From contig NZ_BFBR01000007.1 in NCBI RefSeq assembly GCF_003112735.1, positions 96,338 through 160,337 of the forward strand: a stretch of DNA of 64,000 bases, given 5' to 3'. Source of the stretch: Candidatus Phycosocius bacilliformis. GTDB lineage: Bacteria > Pseudomonadota > Alphaproteobacteria > Caulobacterales > Aquidulcibacteraceae. Every line of letters begins with the position of its first letter. The stretch's first letter is position 1. The position numbers were made by a program, and so were the translations under genes. Positions 1-6,697 of the stretch are shown here, piece after piece. The notes under the pieces were generated by a model. It made no database searches and was not told where the DNA came from. It was given only the letters and a program-made list of their open reading frames with translations.

Positions 1-807
1 AATTCCGGCTCAATGATTGCCTTGCAAACCTTGAACCGCACCAACGATCAGTTGGATAAGACCCAAAATACCATTGCAACGGGTCTGAAAGTGGCTTCGG
101 CTAAAGACAATGGTGCATTGTTTGCCATCGCCAACAAAATGCGCTCGGACGTAACTGCTTACGACCGCGTGCGTGAATCTGTCGACCGGGCTTCTTCCAT
201 CCTCGACACCGGCATTGCTGCAGGTGAAAGCATCATGGAATTGCTCAACGAAATGAAGGGTAAGGCCCTTGCTGCAACCCAGCCTGGCAACTCCGCCTCC
301 GCCCAATCTGCCCTGAACGCCGACTTCGTCCAACTGCGCGATCAGATCACCAGCGTCATCGCCAACGCCGTATTCGACGGCGCGAACATGATTTCAGGGA
401 CACCCAACAATGCTGTTGCCCTGGGTGATGCCAACGGGACCAACAATATCACGGTCACTGGCGTCAGTTTGGCTTTGGGCTCGACCACCATCACCGTGAC
501 CGCAGCTCAAGTCGTCGATACGACGGCTAACGCTGCAACGGCATTGACCAACGTCAACAACTCCATCACGGCACTTGGCACACAATTGGCGACTTGGGGT
601 GCTGGTGCCAAACGTTTTGAAGTTCACCGCAATTTTGTCGGTAAACTGCAAGATGCATTGAGCAACGGGATCGGGGCGATTGCTGACGCCGATCTGGCCA
701 AGGAAAGCGCCAAGCTGCAAGCTCTGCAGGTCAAGCAACAATTGGGCGTGCAAGCCCTGTCGATTGCCAATGGCTCGTCGCAGACGGCTCTGTCGCTGTT
801 CCGGTAA
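1..807 (+). CDS. Flagellin (partial, 5' end cut by window edge)
   Basis: Flagellin subunit, exported through the flagellar type III system and polymerised into the filament. The frame is open from base 1 (N-S-G-S before the first visible Met at 13). By comparison with the three complete copies downstream only six codons (MISVNT) lie outside the window. The N-terminal D0/D1 helix region (MIALQTL, then the GLKVASAKDNGALFAIA stretch) and the C-terminal D0 helix ending SQTALSLFR are conserved; the middle is short and variable, as in Caulobacter-type flagellins of about 270 residues. The first 266 bases are identical to 3356-3621 of the fourth copy, which suggests recent gene conversion. Family call is secure; which paralogue it corresponds to is unknown. 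Confidence 0.95.
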   Translation, partial: NSGSMIALQTLNRTNDQLDKTQNTIATGLKVASAKDNGALFAIANKMRSDVTAYDRVRESVDRASSILDTGIAAGESIMELLNEMKGKALAATQPGNSASAQSALNADFVQLRDQITSVIANAVFDGANMISGTPNNAVALGDANGTNNITVTGVSLALGSTTITVTAAQVVDTTANAATALTNVNNSITALGTQLATWGAGAKRFEVHRNFVGKLQDALSNGIGAIADADLAKESAKLQALQVKQQLGVQALSIANGSSQTALSLFR

Positions 808-833
808 ACCATAAATATAACAAAATGAAACTG

Positions 834-863
834 AGGCCTGAGGTTTTAATCTCAGGCCTTTTT
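834..863 (+). terminator. Rho-independent terminator of flagellin 1
   Basis: A 9-bp perfect stem (AGGCCTGAG at 834-842 with CTCAGGCCT at 851-859) and an 8-nt loop are followed directly by a T run. It starts 27 nt after the stop codon. Confidence 0.9.
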
Positions 864-934
864 CATTTATGGGCAGCATTCTTTATACTGAAGTTATAAC
901 TATAAAATACAAAAAAGTGATCAAAATTAGACAC

Positions 935-962
935 ATTACTCTGAGTTAGATAAAATTTTCTC
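935..962 (+). promoter_or_regulatory. Conserved upstream box, flagellin 2
   Basis: This 28-bp stretch matches 2050-2077 in 26 of 28 positions; the core GAGTTAGATAAAATTTTCTC is identical. The end of its AAAATT core lies 110 nt before the ATG at 1068, against 111 nt for the third flagellin and 110 nt for the fourth. Fixed spacing in an otherwise diverged region suggests an activator site or promoter element. No sigma-54 (TGGC...TTGC) pair was found between the box and the gene, and the binding factor is unknown. Confidence 0.55.
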
Positions 963-1022
963 GAATTGCCTAAGGGTTATTCACGCCTCCTAAATTAGAC
1001 TGGCAACGGGTCCGAATGACCT

Positions 1023-1041
1023 TCGTGTCGAAACGGCATGA
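1023..1041 (+). promoter_or_regulatory. 5'-leader hairpin of flagellin 2
   Basis: An 8-bp stem with a 3-nt loop (TCGTGTCG, aaa, CGGCATGA, including two G-U pairs) ends 26 nt before the ATG. The fourth flagellin has a stem of the same length, loop size and distance with different bases (3293-3311). Four of eight pairs differ and all still pair, which argues for RNA structure. In Caulobacter, FlbT is known to act on the flagellin mRNA leader; that this hairpin is such a target is inference. Confidence 0.55.
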
Positions 1042-1067
1042 GATCAGTACTTGTCAGGAGATCAAGA

Positions 1068-1943
1068 ATGATTAGCGTCAATACCAATTCCGGTTCAATG
1101 ATTGCGCTGCAAACATTGAATCGTACCAACGACCAGTTGGACAAGACTCAGAACACGATTGCGACGGGTCTGAAAGTGGCTTCGGCCAAAGACAATGGTG
1201 CTTTGTTCGCCATTGCTACCAAAATGCGCTCAGATGTCACGGCCTATGACCGCGTGCGTGAATCGGTTGACCGCGCCGCCTCCATCCTCGACACCGCCGT
1301 TGCGGCCGGTGAAAGCATCATGGAATTGCTCAACGAAATGAAGGGCAAGGCTCTGGCCGCAACCCAACCAGGCAACTCTGCCTCCGCTCAGTCTGCCTTG
1401 AACGCCGACTTTGCCCAGTTGCGTGACCAAATCGTCAGCGTAGTGGAAAACGCGTCCTTTGACGGGGCCAACATGATCCGCAACTTCCAAGCCAATGGAA
1501 CCACAGCCGTAACAGTGAGTGATGCCATTGCTCTGGGTGATGCCAACGGAGGAAACAACATCACAGTGGCTGGTGCAGGTCTTCAGTTGCGGGCCACAAC
1601 GGCAGCCGTTACCGGTACCGAAATTATGCGCTTTGGACAGAACCAGGACATCTCGACTACGGCGAACGCCACCACGGCACTGGGCTTGATCAACACGTCC
1701 ATTGACAACCTCGGCACACGCCTCGCAACCTGGGGCGCAGGGGCAAAGCGCCTGGAAGTTCACCGCACCTTTGTCGGCAAGTTGCAGGACGCGTTGAGCA
1801 ACGGGATCGGGGCGATTGCTGACGCCGATCTGGCTAAGGAAAGCGCCAAGCTGCAAGCCCTGCAAGTCAAGCAACAATTGGGCGTGCAAGCTCTGTCGAT
1901 TGCCAATGGCTCGTCGCAAACAGCGTTGTCATTGTTCCGCTAA
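1068..1943 (+). CDS. Flagellin (second copy, with longer variable domain)
   Basis: Flagellin of 291 residues. The start is set at 1068, not the in-frame ATG at 1038: the sequence AGGAGATCAAGAATG is shared with the other copies, all of which start MISVNT. It differs from its neighbours by a longer central variable segment, with extra residues after the first conserved helix region (NFQANGTTAVTVSD) and a longer loop before the C-terminal helix. It also has many synonymous differences in the N-terminal part, so it is the most diverged of the four. The C-terminal D0 region is the same as in the others. It has its own upstream box, leader hairpin and terminator, so it is probably monocistronic. 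Confidence 0.95.
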   Translation: MISVNTNSGSMIALQTLNRTNDQLDKTQNTIATGLKVASAKDNGALFAIATKMRSDVTAYDRVRESVDRAASILDTAVAAGESIMELLNEMKGKALAATQPGNSASAQSALNADFAQLRDQIVSVVENASFDGANMIRNFQANGTTAVTVSDAIALGDANGGNNITVAGAGLQLRATTAAVTGTEIMRFGQNQDISTTANATTALGLINTSIDNLGTRLATWGAGAKRLEVHRTFVGKLQDALSNGIGAIADADLAKESAKLQALQVKQQLGVQALSIANGSSQTALSLFR

Positions 1944-1969
1944 ACTTAAGATATAACATCAAAAAATAA

Positions 1970-2001
1970 GGGCCTGAAGTCACCAACTTCGGGCCCTTTT
2001 T
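1970..2001 (+). terminator. Rho-independent terminator of flagellin 2
   Basis: The stem GGGCCTGAAG (1970-1979) pairs with CTTCGGGCCC (1987-1996), allowing one G-U type mismatch, and is followed by a T run. It lies 26 nt past the stop codon. Confidence 0.88.
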
Positions 2002-2049
2002 ATTTCAAATACTATGCCAATGACTGACATTTTCGAAAATTATTCATGT

Positions 2050-2077
2050 ATTACTTCGAGTTAGATAAAATTTTCTC
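2050..2077 (+). promoter_or_regulatory. Conserved upstream box, flagellin 3
   Basis: Second copy of the 28-bp box seen at 935-962 (26 of 28 identical). The AAAATT core ends 111 nt before the ATG at 2184. The surrounding bases are not conserved, so the match is unlikely to be only residual duplication. Confidence 0.55.
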
Positions 2078-2123
2078 TTTCTTTATCACTAATCCAATTG
2101 GTTTATTGGATAACTTTTTTGTG

Positions 2124-2167
2124 AGGTCGCCGTGATGCGCTTGCCCAAATGGCAAGCATGGCGACCT
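2124..2167 (+). promoter_or_regulatory. Large 5'-leader hairpin of flagellin 3
   Basis: The outer stem AGGTCGCC (2124-2131) pairs with GGCGACCT (2160-2167). Within it GCTTGCC (2139-2145) pairs with GGCAAGC (2151-2157) around a CAAAT loop, with an internal loop between the two stems. It ends 16 nt before the ATG, just upstream of the AAGGAG ribosome site (2171-2176), so it could affect translation or mRNA stability. It is bigger than, and unrelated in sequence to, the leaders of copies 2 and 4. Confidence 0.6.
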
Positions 2168-2183
2168 GCAAAGGAGATCAAGA

Positions 2184-3008
2184 ATGATCAGTGTCAATAC
2201 CAATTCCGGCTCAATGATTGCCTTGCAAACCTTGAACCGGACCAACGCCCAACTCGACAAGACCCAGAACACGATTGCGACGGGTCTGAAAGTGGCTTCG
2301 GCTAAAGACAATGGCGCATTATTTGCCATTGCCAATAAAATGCGCTCGGACGTAACTGCTTATGACCGCGTGCGTGAATCTGTCGACCGGGCTTCTTCCA
2401 TCCTCGACACCGGCATTGCTGCAGGTGAAAGCATCATGGAATTGCTCAACGAAATGAAGGGCAAGGCTTTGGCGGGTACCCAGCCTGGCCTGTCGACTTC
2501 GGCTGCCAGCGCGCTCAATGCCGACTTCACCCAATTGCGGGACCAAATCACCAATATTGTTGCTAATGCGGTGTTTGACGGGGCCAATATGATTAAGGCC
2601 ACGCCCGACAGCGCCATCGCCCTCGGTGATGCATCGGGTGGCAACAATATAACCATAACTGGGGCCAATTTATCCTTGGCAGGGACAGTTGTGACGGTGA
2701 CGGTGGCCCAAAGCGTGGACACCACAGCCAATGCAACCACGGCACTGACCAATGTGAACGCCTCGATTACCAATTTGGGCACACAATTGGCCACTTGGGG
2801 TGCCGGGGCCAAACGTTTTGAAGTTCACCGCAATTTCGTCGGTAAACTGCAAGATGCATTGAGCAACGGGATCGGGGCGATTGCTGACGCCGATCTGGCC
2901 AAGGAAAGCGCCAAGCTGCAAGCCCTGCAGGTCAAGCAACAATTGGGCGTGCAAGCTCTGTCGATTGCCAATGGTTCTTCGCAAACGGCTCTGTCGCTGT
3001 TCCGCTAA
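2184..3008 (+). CDS. Flagellin (third copy)
   Basis: Complete flagellin of 274 residues, the usual size for Caulobacter-type flagellins. The start at 2184 follows AAGGAG with the conserved MISVNTNSGS beginning. The N- and C-terminal coiled-coil regions match the other copies almost residue for residue. The middle (about residues 125-195, KATPDSAIALGDASGGNN and onward) is short and copy-specific and would form the reduced surface domain. Its own terminator follows. Confidence 0.96.
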   Translation: MISVNTNSGSMIALQTLNRTNAQLDKTQNTIATGLKVASAKDNGALFAIANKMRSDVTAYDRVRESVDRASSILDTGIAAGESIMELLNEMKGKALAGTQPGLSTSAASALNADFTQLRDQITNIVANAVFDGANMIKATPDSAIALGDASGGNNITITGANLSLAGTVVTVTVAQSVDTTANATTALTNVNASITNLGTQLATWGAGAKRFEVHRNFVGKLQDALSNGIGAIADADLAKESAKLQALQVKQQLGVQALSIANGSSQTALSLFR

Positions 3009-3034
3009 GACAAAATCGAAGACCAACTTGGAGC

Positions 3035-3068
3035 GGGCTTGGACATTCATGTCCAAGCCCTCCTTGTT
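3035..3068 (+). terminator. Probable terminator of flagellin 3
   Basis: A perfect stem GGGCTTGGAC (3035-3044) with GTCCAAGCCC (3051-3060), extendable by one A-T pair, is followed by TCCTTGTTT. The T tract is weaker than at the other copies. Confidence 0.75.
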
Positions 3069-3212
3069 TCGGCTTATATTCACGAACAGATCAGCTATAG
3101 CGGGTCAGTTCAACACGGGTGGATTTGACGAAAATAGAGTCGAATGCTCATCACCAACCCACGCATATTTGATTTGTTCTGTAAAAATTCCTGATTCTGG
3201 CTGCTAAATTCT

Positions 3213-3227
3213 CAGATCGATAAAATT
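3213..3227 (+). promoter_or_regulatory. Degenerate upstream box, flagellin 4
   Basis: CAGATCGATAAAATT matches the GAGTTAGATAAAATT core of the boxes at 943 and 2058 in 12 of 15 positions. It ends 110 nt before the ATG at 3338, the same spacing as in copies 2 and 3. It is the only recognisable conserved signal in the first half of the 329-base gap 3009-3337, apart from the terminator. Confidence 0.4.
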
Positions 3228-3292
3228 GCACCGATCTCCCACATCAATAATCCGTGATTGAGTCCTACCCTTCCGACAAGTCTGAATGACTT

Positions 3293-3311
3293 TCATGCCT
3301 GAAGGGCGTGA
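3293..3311 (+). promoter_or_regulatory. 5'-leader hairpin of flagellin 4
   Basis: The 8-bp stem TCATGCCT / GGGCGTGA with loop GAA (two G-U pairs) ends 26 nt before the ATG, exactly as in copy 2. The motif TCTGAATGAC just upstream (3281-3290) also matches TCCGAATGAC (1011-1020) in copy 2. Confidence 0.55.
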
Positions 3312-3337
3312 CATCTGTACTCGTGAGGAGATCAAGA

Positions 3338-4162
3338 ATGATCAGCGTCAATACTAATTCCGGCTCAATGATTGCCTTGCAAACCTTGAACCGCACCAAC
3401 GATCAGTTGGATAAGACCCAAAATACCATTGCAACGGGTCTGAAAGTGGCTTCGGCTAAAGACAATGGTGCATTGTTTGCCATCGCCAACAAAATGCGCT
3501 CGGACGTAACTGCTTACGACCGCGTGCGTGAATCTGTCGACCGGGCTTCTTCCATCCTCGACACCGGCATTGCTGCAGGTGAAAGCATCATGGAATTGCT
3601 CAACGAAATGAAGGGTAAGGCTTTGGCTGGTACCCAGCCTGGCAACTCGGCCTCTGCACAAGCTGCTCTGGCAGCTGACTTTGTCCAATTGCGCGATCAG
3701 ATCACCAGCGTCATCGCCAACGCCGTCTTTGATGGCGCGAACATGATCAAGGCAACTCCTGACAGCGCCATCGCCTTGGGCGACGCGTCCGGTAGCAACA
3801 ACATCACAGTTGCTGGTGCCAGCTTGGCGCTCGGCGGGACTGTCGTCACAGTGGCAGCGGGAGCTGTATTGACCGACACAACCACGTCGACGACAGCACT
3901 TGGTCAAGTCAACACCTCGATTACCAACTTGGGTACCCAATTGGCGACTTGGGGTGCTGGTGCCAAACGTTTTGAAGTTCACCGCAATTTCGTCGGTAAA
4001 CTGCAAGATGCATTGAGCAACGGGATCGGGGCGATTGCCGACGCCGATCTGGCCAAGGAAAGCGCCAAGCTGCAAGCTCTGCAGGTCAAGCAACAATTGG
4101 GCGTGCAAGCTCTGTCGATTGCCAATGGCTCGTCGCAAACGGCTCTGTCGCTGTTCCGCTAA
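3338..4162 (+). CDS. Flagellin (fourth copy)
   Basis: Complete flagellin of 274 residues. An earlier in-frame start at 3308 lies inside the leader hairpin, so the ATG at 3338 after GAGGAGATCAAGA is preferred. The N-terminal 266 bases from 3356 are identical to the first copy, synonymous sites included, and the last 210 bases differ by only a few. The central domain (about residues 135-195) is copy-specific. Conserved ends with a diverged centre is the expected result of gene conversion between tandem flagellins. Confidence 0.96.
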   Translation: MISVNTNSGSMIALQTLNRTNDQLDKTQNTIATGLKVASAKDNGALFAIANKMRSDVTAYDRVRESVDRASSILDTGIAAGESIMELLNEMKGKALAGTQPGNSASAQAALAADFVQLRDQITSVIANAVFDGANMIKATPDSAIALGDASGSNNITVAGASLALGGTVVTVAAGAVLTDTTTSTTALGQVNTSITNLGTQLATWGAGAKRFEVHRNFVGKLQDALSNGIGAIADADLAKESAKLQALQVKQQLGVQALSIANGSSQTALSLFR

Positions 4163-4183
4163 ACCTGGATCAGCTAACCTGTT

Positions 4184-4217
4184 TCAGGCCCGACTCATTG
4201 TCGGGCCTGATTTTTTT
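4184..4217 (+). terminator. Rho-independent terminator of flagellin 4
   Basis: The stem TCAGGCCCGA (4184-4193) pairs perfectly with TCGGGCCTGA (4201-4210), followed by seven T residues. Confidence 0.93.
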
Positions 4218-4241
4218 GTTCTTTATGAACCGATTTGACTC

Positions 4242-4253
4242 AATTTTATCTAA
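4242..4253 (-). promoter_or_regulatory. Inverted copy of flagellin box upstream of flaG
   Basis: AATTTTATCTAA is the exact reverse complement of the TTAGATAAAATT core of the boxes upstream of flagellins 2 and 3. It lies 140 nt before the flaG ATG. The match is only 12 bp, so chance is possible, but the location is consistent with co-regulation of flaG. Confidence 0.35.
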
Positions 4254-4369
4254 AATCCGAACGAGTGATTCAATCATCCCTTGACGCCTCCATGATAGCC
4301 TAATTTCGGGCCACGAAGGCCTGGATACCTTAGTAAATGGGTCCTTTACACAAGAACTGGAGGGGACTG

Positions 4370-4387
4370 ATGGCGACATCGTCCTAG
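4370..4387 (+). other. Five-codon upstream reading frame before flaG
   Basis: GGAGGGG (4359-4365) is the best ribosome site in the region and is followed at 4370 by ATG and four codons (MATSS), then TAG. This frame is the same as flaG, whose ATG lies 6 nt after the TAG and has only a weak site of its own. It could be a leader peptide that couples translation, or the original flaG start now interrupted by an amber codon or a sequencing error. Confidence 0.4.
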
Positions 4388-4393
4388 GATCGG

Positions 4394-4828
4394 ATGAACA
4401 TCGAGACCAAAAATATCTCGCTGGTACAGCCCGCACCCGTTGCTCCGATACGTCAGGGGCAGGAGGCTGTTATCCAACCAGCATCCAAAAGCATCAGGAA
4501 CCAGGCATCTGGTGATCGTCCGCCCGCACCTGATTACCGGCGTGGCAGTGGCAAAACGGATCAGCCAAGTGCTTTCGAGCCGGTGCAAAGCGAGCTCGAC
4601 ACCCAACAACGTCTGGCAATGGTCGAAAAGATCATTGGCAACAATACATCGCTTGTCATCGAAAAGAACAAGGGCTCCCAAGGCTTCATCTATAAGTCTG
4701 TCGACCGGGAGACCGGCGAAGTGACACGGATTTGGCCGCTGGAAGATCTGGCAAGTGAACTCACTATTCGTGCCGATGATGAGGAACGCGCTGCGATGCG
4801 CGGGGTCATGGTTGACGCCAAAGCCTGA
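4394..4828 (+). CDS. flaG: FlaG-family flagellar protein
   Basis: Protein of 144 residues. The N-terminal half is proline- and charge-rich and looks disordered. The C-terminal half has the FlaG pattern: a hydrophobic strand (FIYKSVDRETGEVTRIWP) followed by an E/L-rich helix (LEDLASELTIRADDEE). FlaG proteins are small, poorly understood cytoplasmic proteins usually found beside flagellin genes and linked to filament length or export. The position directly after four flagellins fits. The start is uncertain because the strong ribosome site serves an in-frame ATG at 4370 that is closed by TAG at 4385. Tryptophan in place of the more usual Gln/Ile in the RxIP motif is a small departure from the family. 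Confidence 0.75.
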   Translation: MNIETKNISLVQPAPVAPIRQGQEAVIQPASKSIRNQASGDRPPAPDYRRGSGKTDQPSAFEPVQSELDTQQRLAMVEKIIGNNTSLVIEKNKGSQGFIYKSVDRETGEVTRIWPLEDLASELTIRADDEERAAMRGVMVDAKA

Positions 4829-4846
4829 TCGGTCTGAGCCGATCAG
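4825..4846 (+). terminator. Hairpin overlapping the flaG stop codon, probable terminator
   Basis: CTGATCGG (4825-4832) pairs perfectly with CCGATCAG (4839-4846) around a 6-nt loop. The flaG TGA lies inside the stem. Only TT follows, so intrinsic termination would be weak. Confidence 0.45.
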
Positions 4847-4941
4847 TTATACCGACCCTTGAGGTCGCCATTTTATTTGAGAACTGCCTAGGCTGACTGG
4901 CCGGCAGACCAATGTTTTATTGCCTGATTGATCCCATAAAC

Positions 4942-4957
4942 GTGCCACAAGTGGCAC
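4942..4957. promoter_or_regulatory. Perfect palindrome, candidate operator
   Basis: GTGCCAC AA GTGGCAC has two perfect 7-bp arms and a 2-bp centre. It lies 154 bp before the secreted-protein gene at 5112 in an otherwise featureless gap (4847-5111). It looks like a dimeric regulator site; the regulator is not known. Confidence 0.4.
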
Positions 4958-5111
4958 CCGATCCAACACGACAGGCATGTTTCTCCCTTTAGCAGCCTCG
5001 CATTGCCATACCCTTGCCGACACGGGCTGGCGGCGCTAAACTTATCAGCAAGCTGGGTGAGGTGAGTTCGTAAGGACCACTGAGATTGCCATCCTGAAAT
5101 GGGAGCGTATC

Positions 5112-5555
5112 ATGCTGATATCTTTAGCCTTTATGATCACGACCGCACTGAGCACCCCCCAAGCTATCAGCGAGCCTACTGCCAGCAATACGGCAGCGGA
5201 AACGCAACCATTGCCGTTTTCGCAGCGGCCCAATGCGCGTGTTATGATGAGCCGCAGCATCCGCAATTTTGATGTTCGCCGCGAAGACGGAAGCGACCGG
5301 ATTATCTATTTGGAAGCGGCTCGTAATAATTGGCTGCGGGGTGAATTATTGTGCCGCGGCATTGGCGATCCCCGTGATGCCCATTCACTGGAAATTGGCG
5401 ACCATACAACCGGTTTGAGCGTCAATAGCACATTGATCTTCCGAGCTTTATCGCACGAGACATCGGTTTGCACTTTGGCAAGCCTTGTCGCAATTACCCC
5501 TGAAGAGGCCATGGAGCGTAAGTTGATCCGTGCCCCAAAGCCTAAAAAGGATTGA
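5112..5555 (+). CDS. Small secreted protein, DUF6491-like
   Basis: Protein of 147 residues with an N-terminal hydrophobic segment (about residues 1-20) consistent with a signal peptide, so probably periplasmic. The middle has S-IRNF-V...RIIYLEAARNNW-RGEL-C-GI, which resembles the short cysteine-containing DUF6491 proteins of alphaproteobacteria; that assignment is from memory and tentative. Two cysteines in the mature part (about residues 81 and 118) could form a disulfide. It sits 11 bp before the PQQ dehydrogenase gene on the same strand and may be co-transcribed. No function is claimed. Confidence 0.7.
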   Translation: MLISLAFMITTALSTPQAISEPTASNTAAETQPLPFSQRPNARVMMSRSIRNFDVRREDGSDRIIYLEAARNNWLRGELLCRGIGDPRDAHSLEIGDHTTGLSVNSTLIFRALSHETSVCTLASLVAITPEEAMERKLIRAPKPKKD

Positions 5556-5566
5556 TGTAACCCTTC

Positions 5567-6697
5567 ATGCGTCTGACTTGGATTCCCCTTGCTGTCTTGG
5601 GATTTGTGGCTGCCTGTGCGCCGGCAGCACCATCACAACCCCCCGCCGCAGCGTCGGCTTCGCAAAAGATCGAGGTCACTGAACTGGCCAGTGGCCTCGC
5701 TTTCCCATGGGGGGCCGCCATTTTGCCCGATGGGGCGATCCTTGTGACAGAACGGGATGGGCGGTTGCGTCTGATCAAGGACGGCAAATTGGTGGCCGAG
5801 CCGATTGGCGGGGTGCCGCCAGTGTTGAACGACGGTCAGGGCGGCCTGTTTGATGTGGCTTTGCATCCAGATTTTGCCAGCAATCGCCTTGTCTATTTGG
5901 CCTATGCCAAGGGAACCAAATCAGCCAATCACACCGCCGTGGTGCGTGGCCAGTTTGATGGGAGCAAGCTCGTCAATGTCGAGCCAGTGTTTGACTCTAT
6001 CCCAGAGCGTCAAACCCAAGCCCATTACGGCGGACGGCTCCTATTCTTGCCCGATAAGACGCTTATTGTGACATTGGGTGACGGCTATGAATATCGGGAC
6101 AAGGCCCAAGACCTTTCCAGTGACCTTGGCAAGATCGTGCGCATCACCGATACAGGACAGCCCGCGCCTGATAATCCCTTTGTCGGCCAAGCCGGCAAAC
6201 GGCCTGAGATTTACACCTATGGCCACCGCAATGTGCAGGGCATCGCGCACGATCCAGTCAGTGGAACCCTATATGCTCACGAGCATGGCCCAAAGGGTGG
6301 TGATGAAGTTAACATCCTGACTCCAGGTCGTAATTACGGCTGGCCCGTGATTACATATGGGGTGGATTATTCAGGTGCCCCCATTAGTCTTGAAAGCAAA
6401 AAAGCCGGGATGGAGCAGCCCTTGATCTATTGGGTGCCCTCCATCGCGCCTTCGAGCATGGTGGTCTATACCGGCGACTTGTTTCCAGCATGGAAGGGTG
6501 ATCTTCTGGTAACTGCATTGGCAGGCCAGCAGGTGCGTCGCGTTGATCTGGAAAATGGCCAAGTCAAGGCTCAGGAGACCTATCTCACAGACCGAGAAGA
6601 ACGTTTCCGCGACATCATACAAGCCCCCGATGGCAGCCTGATCGTGCTGACAGACGACCCTGAAGGCAAAGTGCTGCGCCTGACACCTGGCCGCTGA
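5567..6697 (+). CDS. PQQ-dependent sugar dehydrogenase (Asd/GDH-B-like lipoprotein)
   Basis: Protein of 376 residues with a lipoprotein signal (lipobox VAAC, Cys at about residue 17), so probably tethered to a periplasmic membrane face. The rest is the six-bladed propeller of soluble aldose/glucose dehydrogenases (GSDH family). It shows the FPWG-A--PDG-ILVTER opening, the HYGGR motif near the catalytic His region, the TYGHRN motif and HGPKGGDEVN, which contributes to PQQ/Ca binding. Family members oxidise aldose sugars with PQQ and pass electrons to the respiratory chain. No PQQ synthesis genes are visible here. The stop codon overlaps the next ATG by one base (TGATG), indicating translational coupling to hisN. 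Confidence 0.85.
   Translation: MRLTWIPLAVLGFVAACAPAAPSQPPAAASASQKIEVTELASGLAFPWGAAILPDGAILVTERDGRLRLIKDGKLVAEPIGGVPPVLNDGQGGLFDVALHPDFASNRLVYLAYAKGTKSANHTAVVRGQFDGSKLVNVEPVFDSIPERQTQAHYGGRLLFLPDKTLIVTLGDGYEYRDKAQDLSSDLGKIVRITDTGQPAPDNPFVGQAGKRPEIYTYGHRNVQGIAHDPVSGTLYAHEHGPKGGDEVNILTPGRNYGWPVITYGVDYSGAPISLESKKAGMEQPLIYWVPSIAPSSMVVYTGDLFPAWKGDLLVTALAGQQVRRVDLENGQVKAQETYLTDREERFRDIIQAPDGSLIVLTDDPEGKVLRLTPGR

Noticed and set aside
394-879. Antisense open frames over the flagellin genes (also 1230-1919, 2319-3083, 3365-4138)
   Set aside because: Shadow frames of highly conserved flagellin codons; no start signal, and they change with each copy only as the sense strand does.
963-1022. Sigma-54 promoter expected for Caulobacter-type flagellins
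   Set aside because: No TGGC-N8-TTGC type pair was found at the right place; TGGCAA at 1001 lacks the second half.
1038-1067. Upstream ATG start for flagellin 2 (and 3308 for flagellin 4)
   Set aside because: Both lie inside the leader hairpin, have no ribosome site, and are not shared by copy 3.
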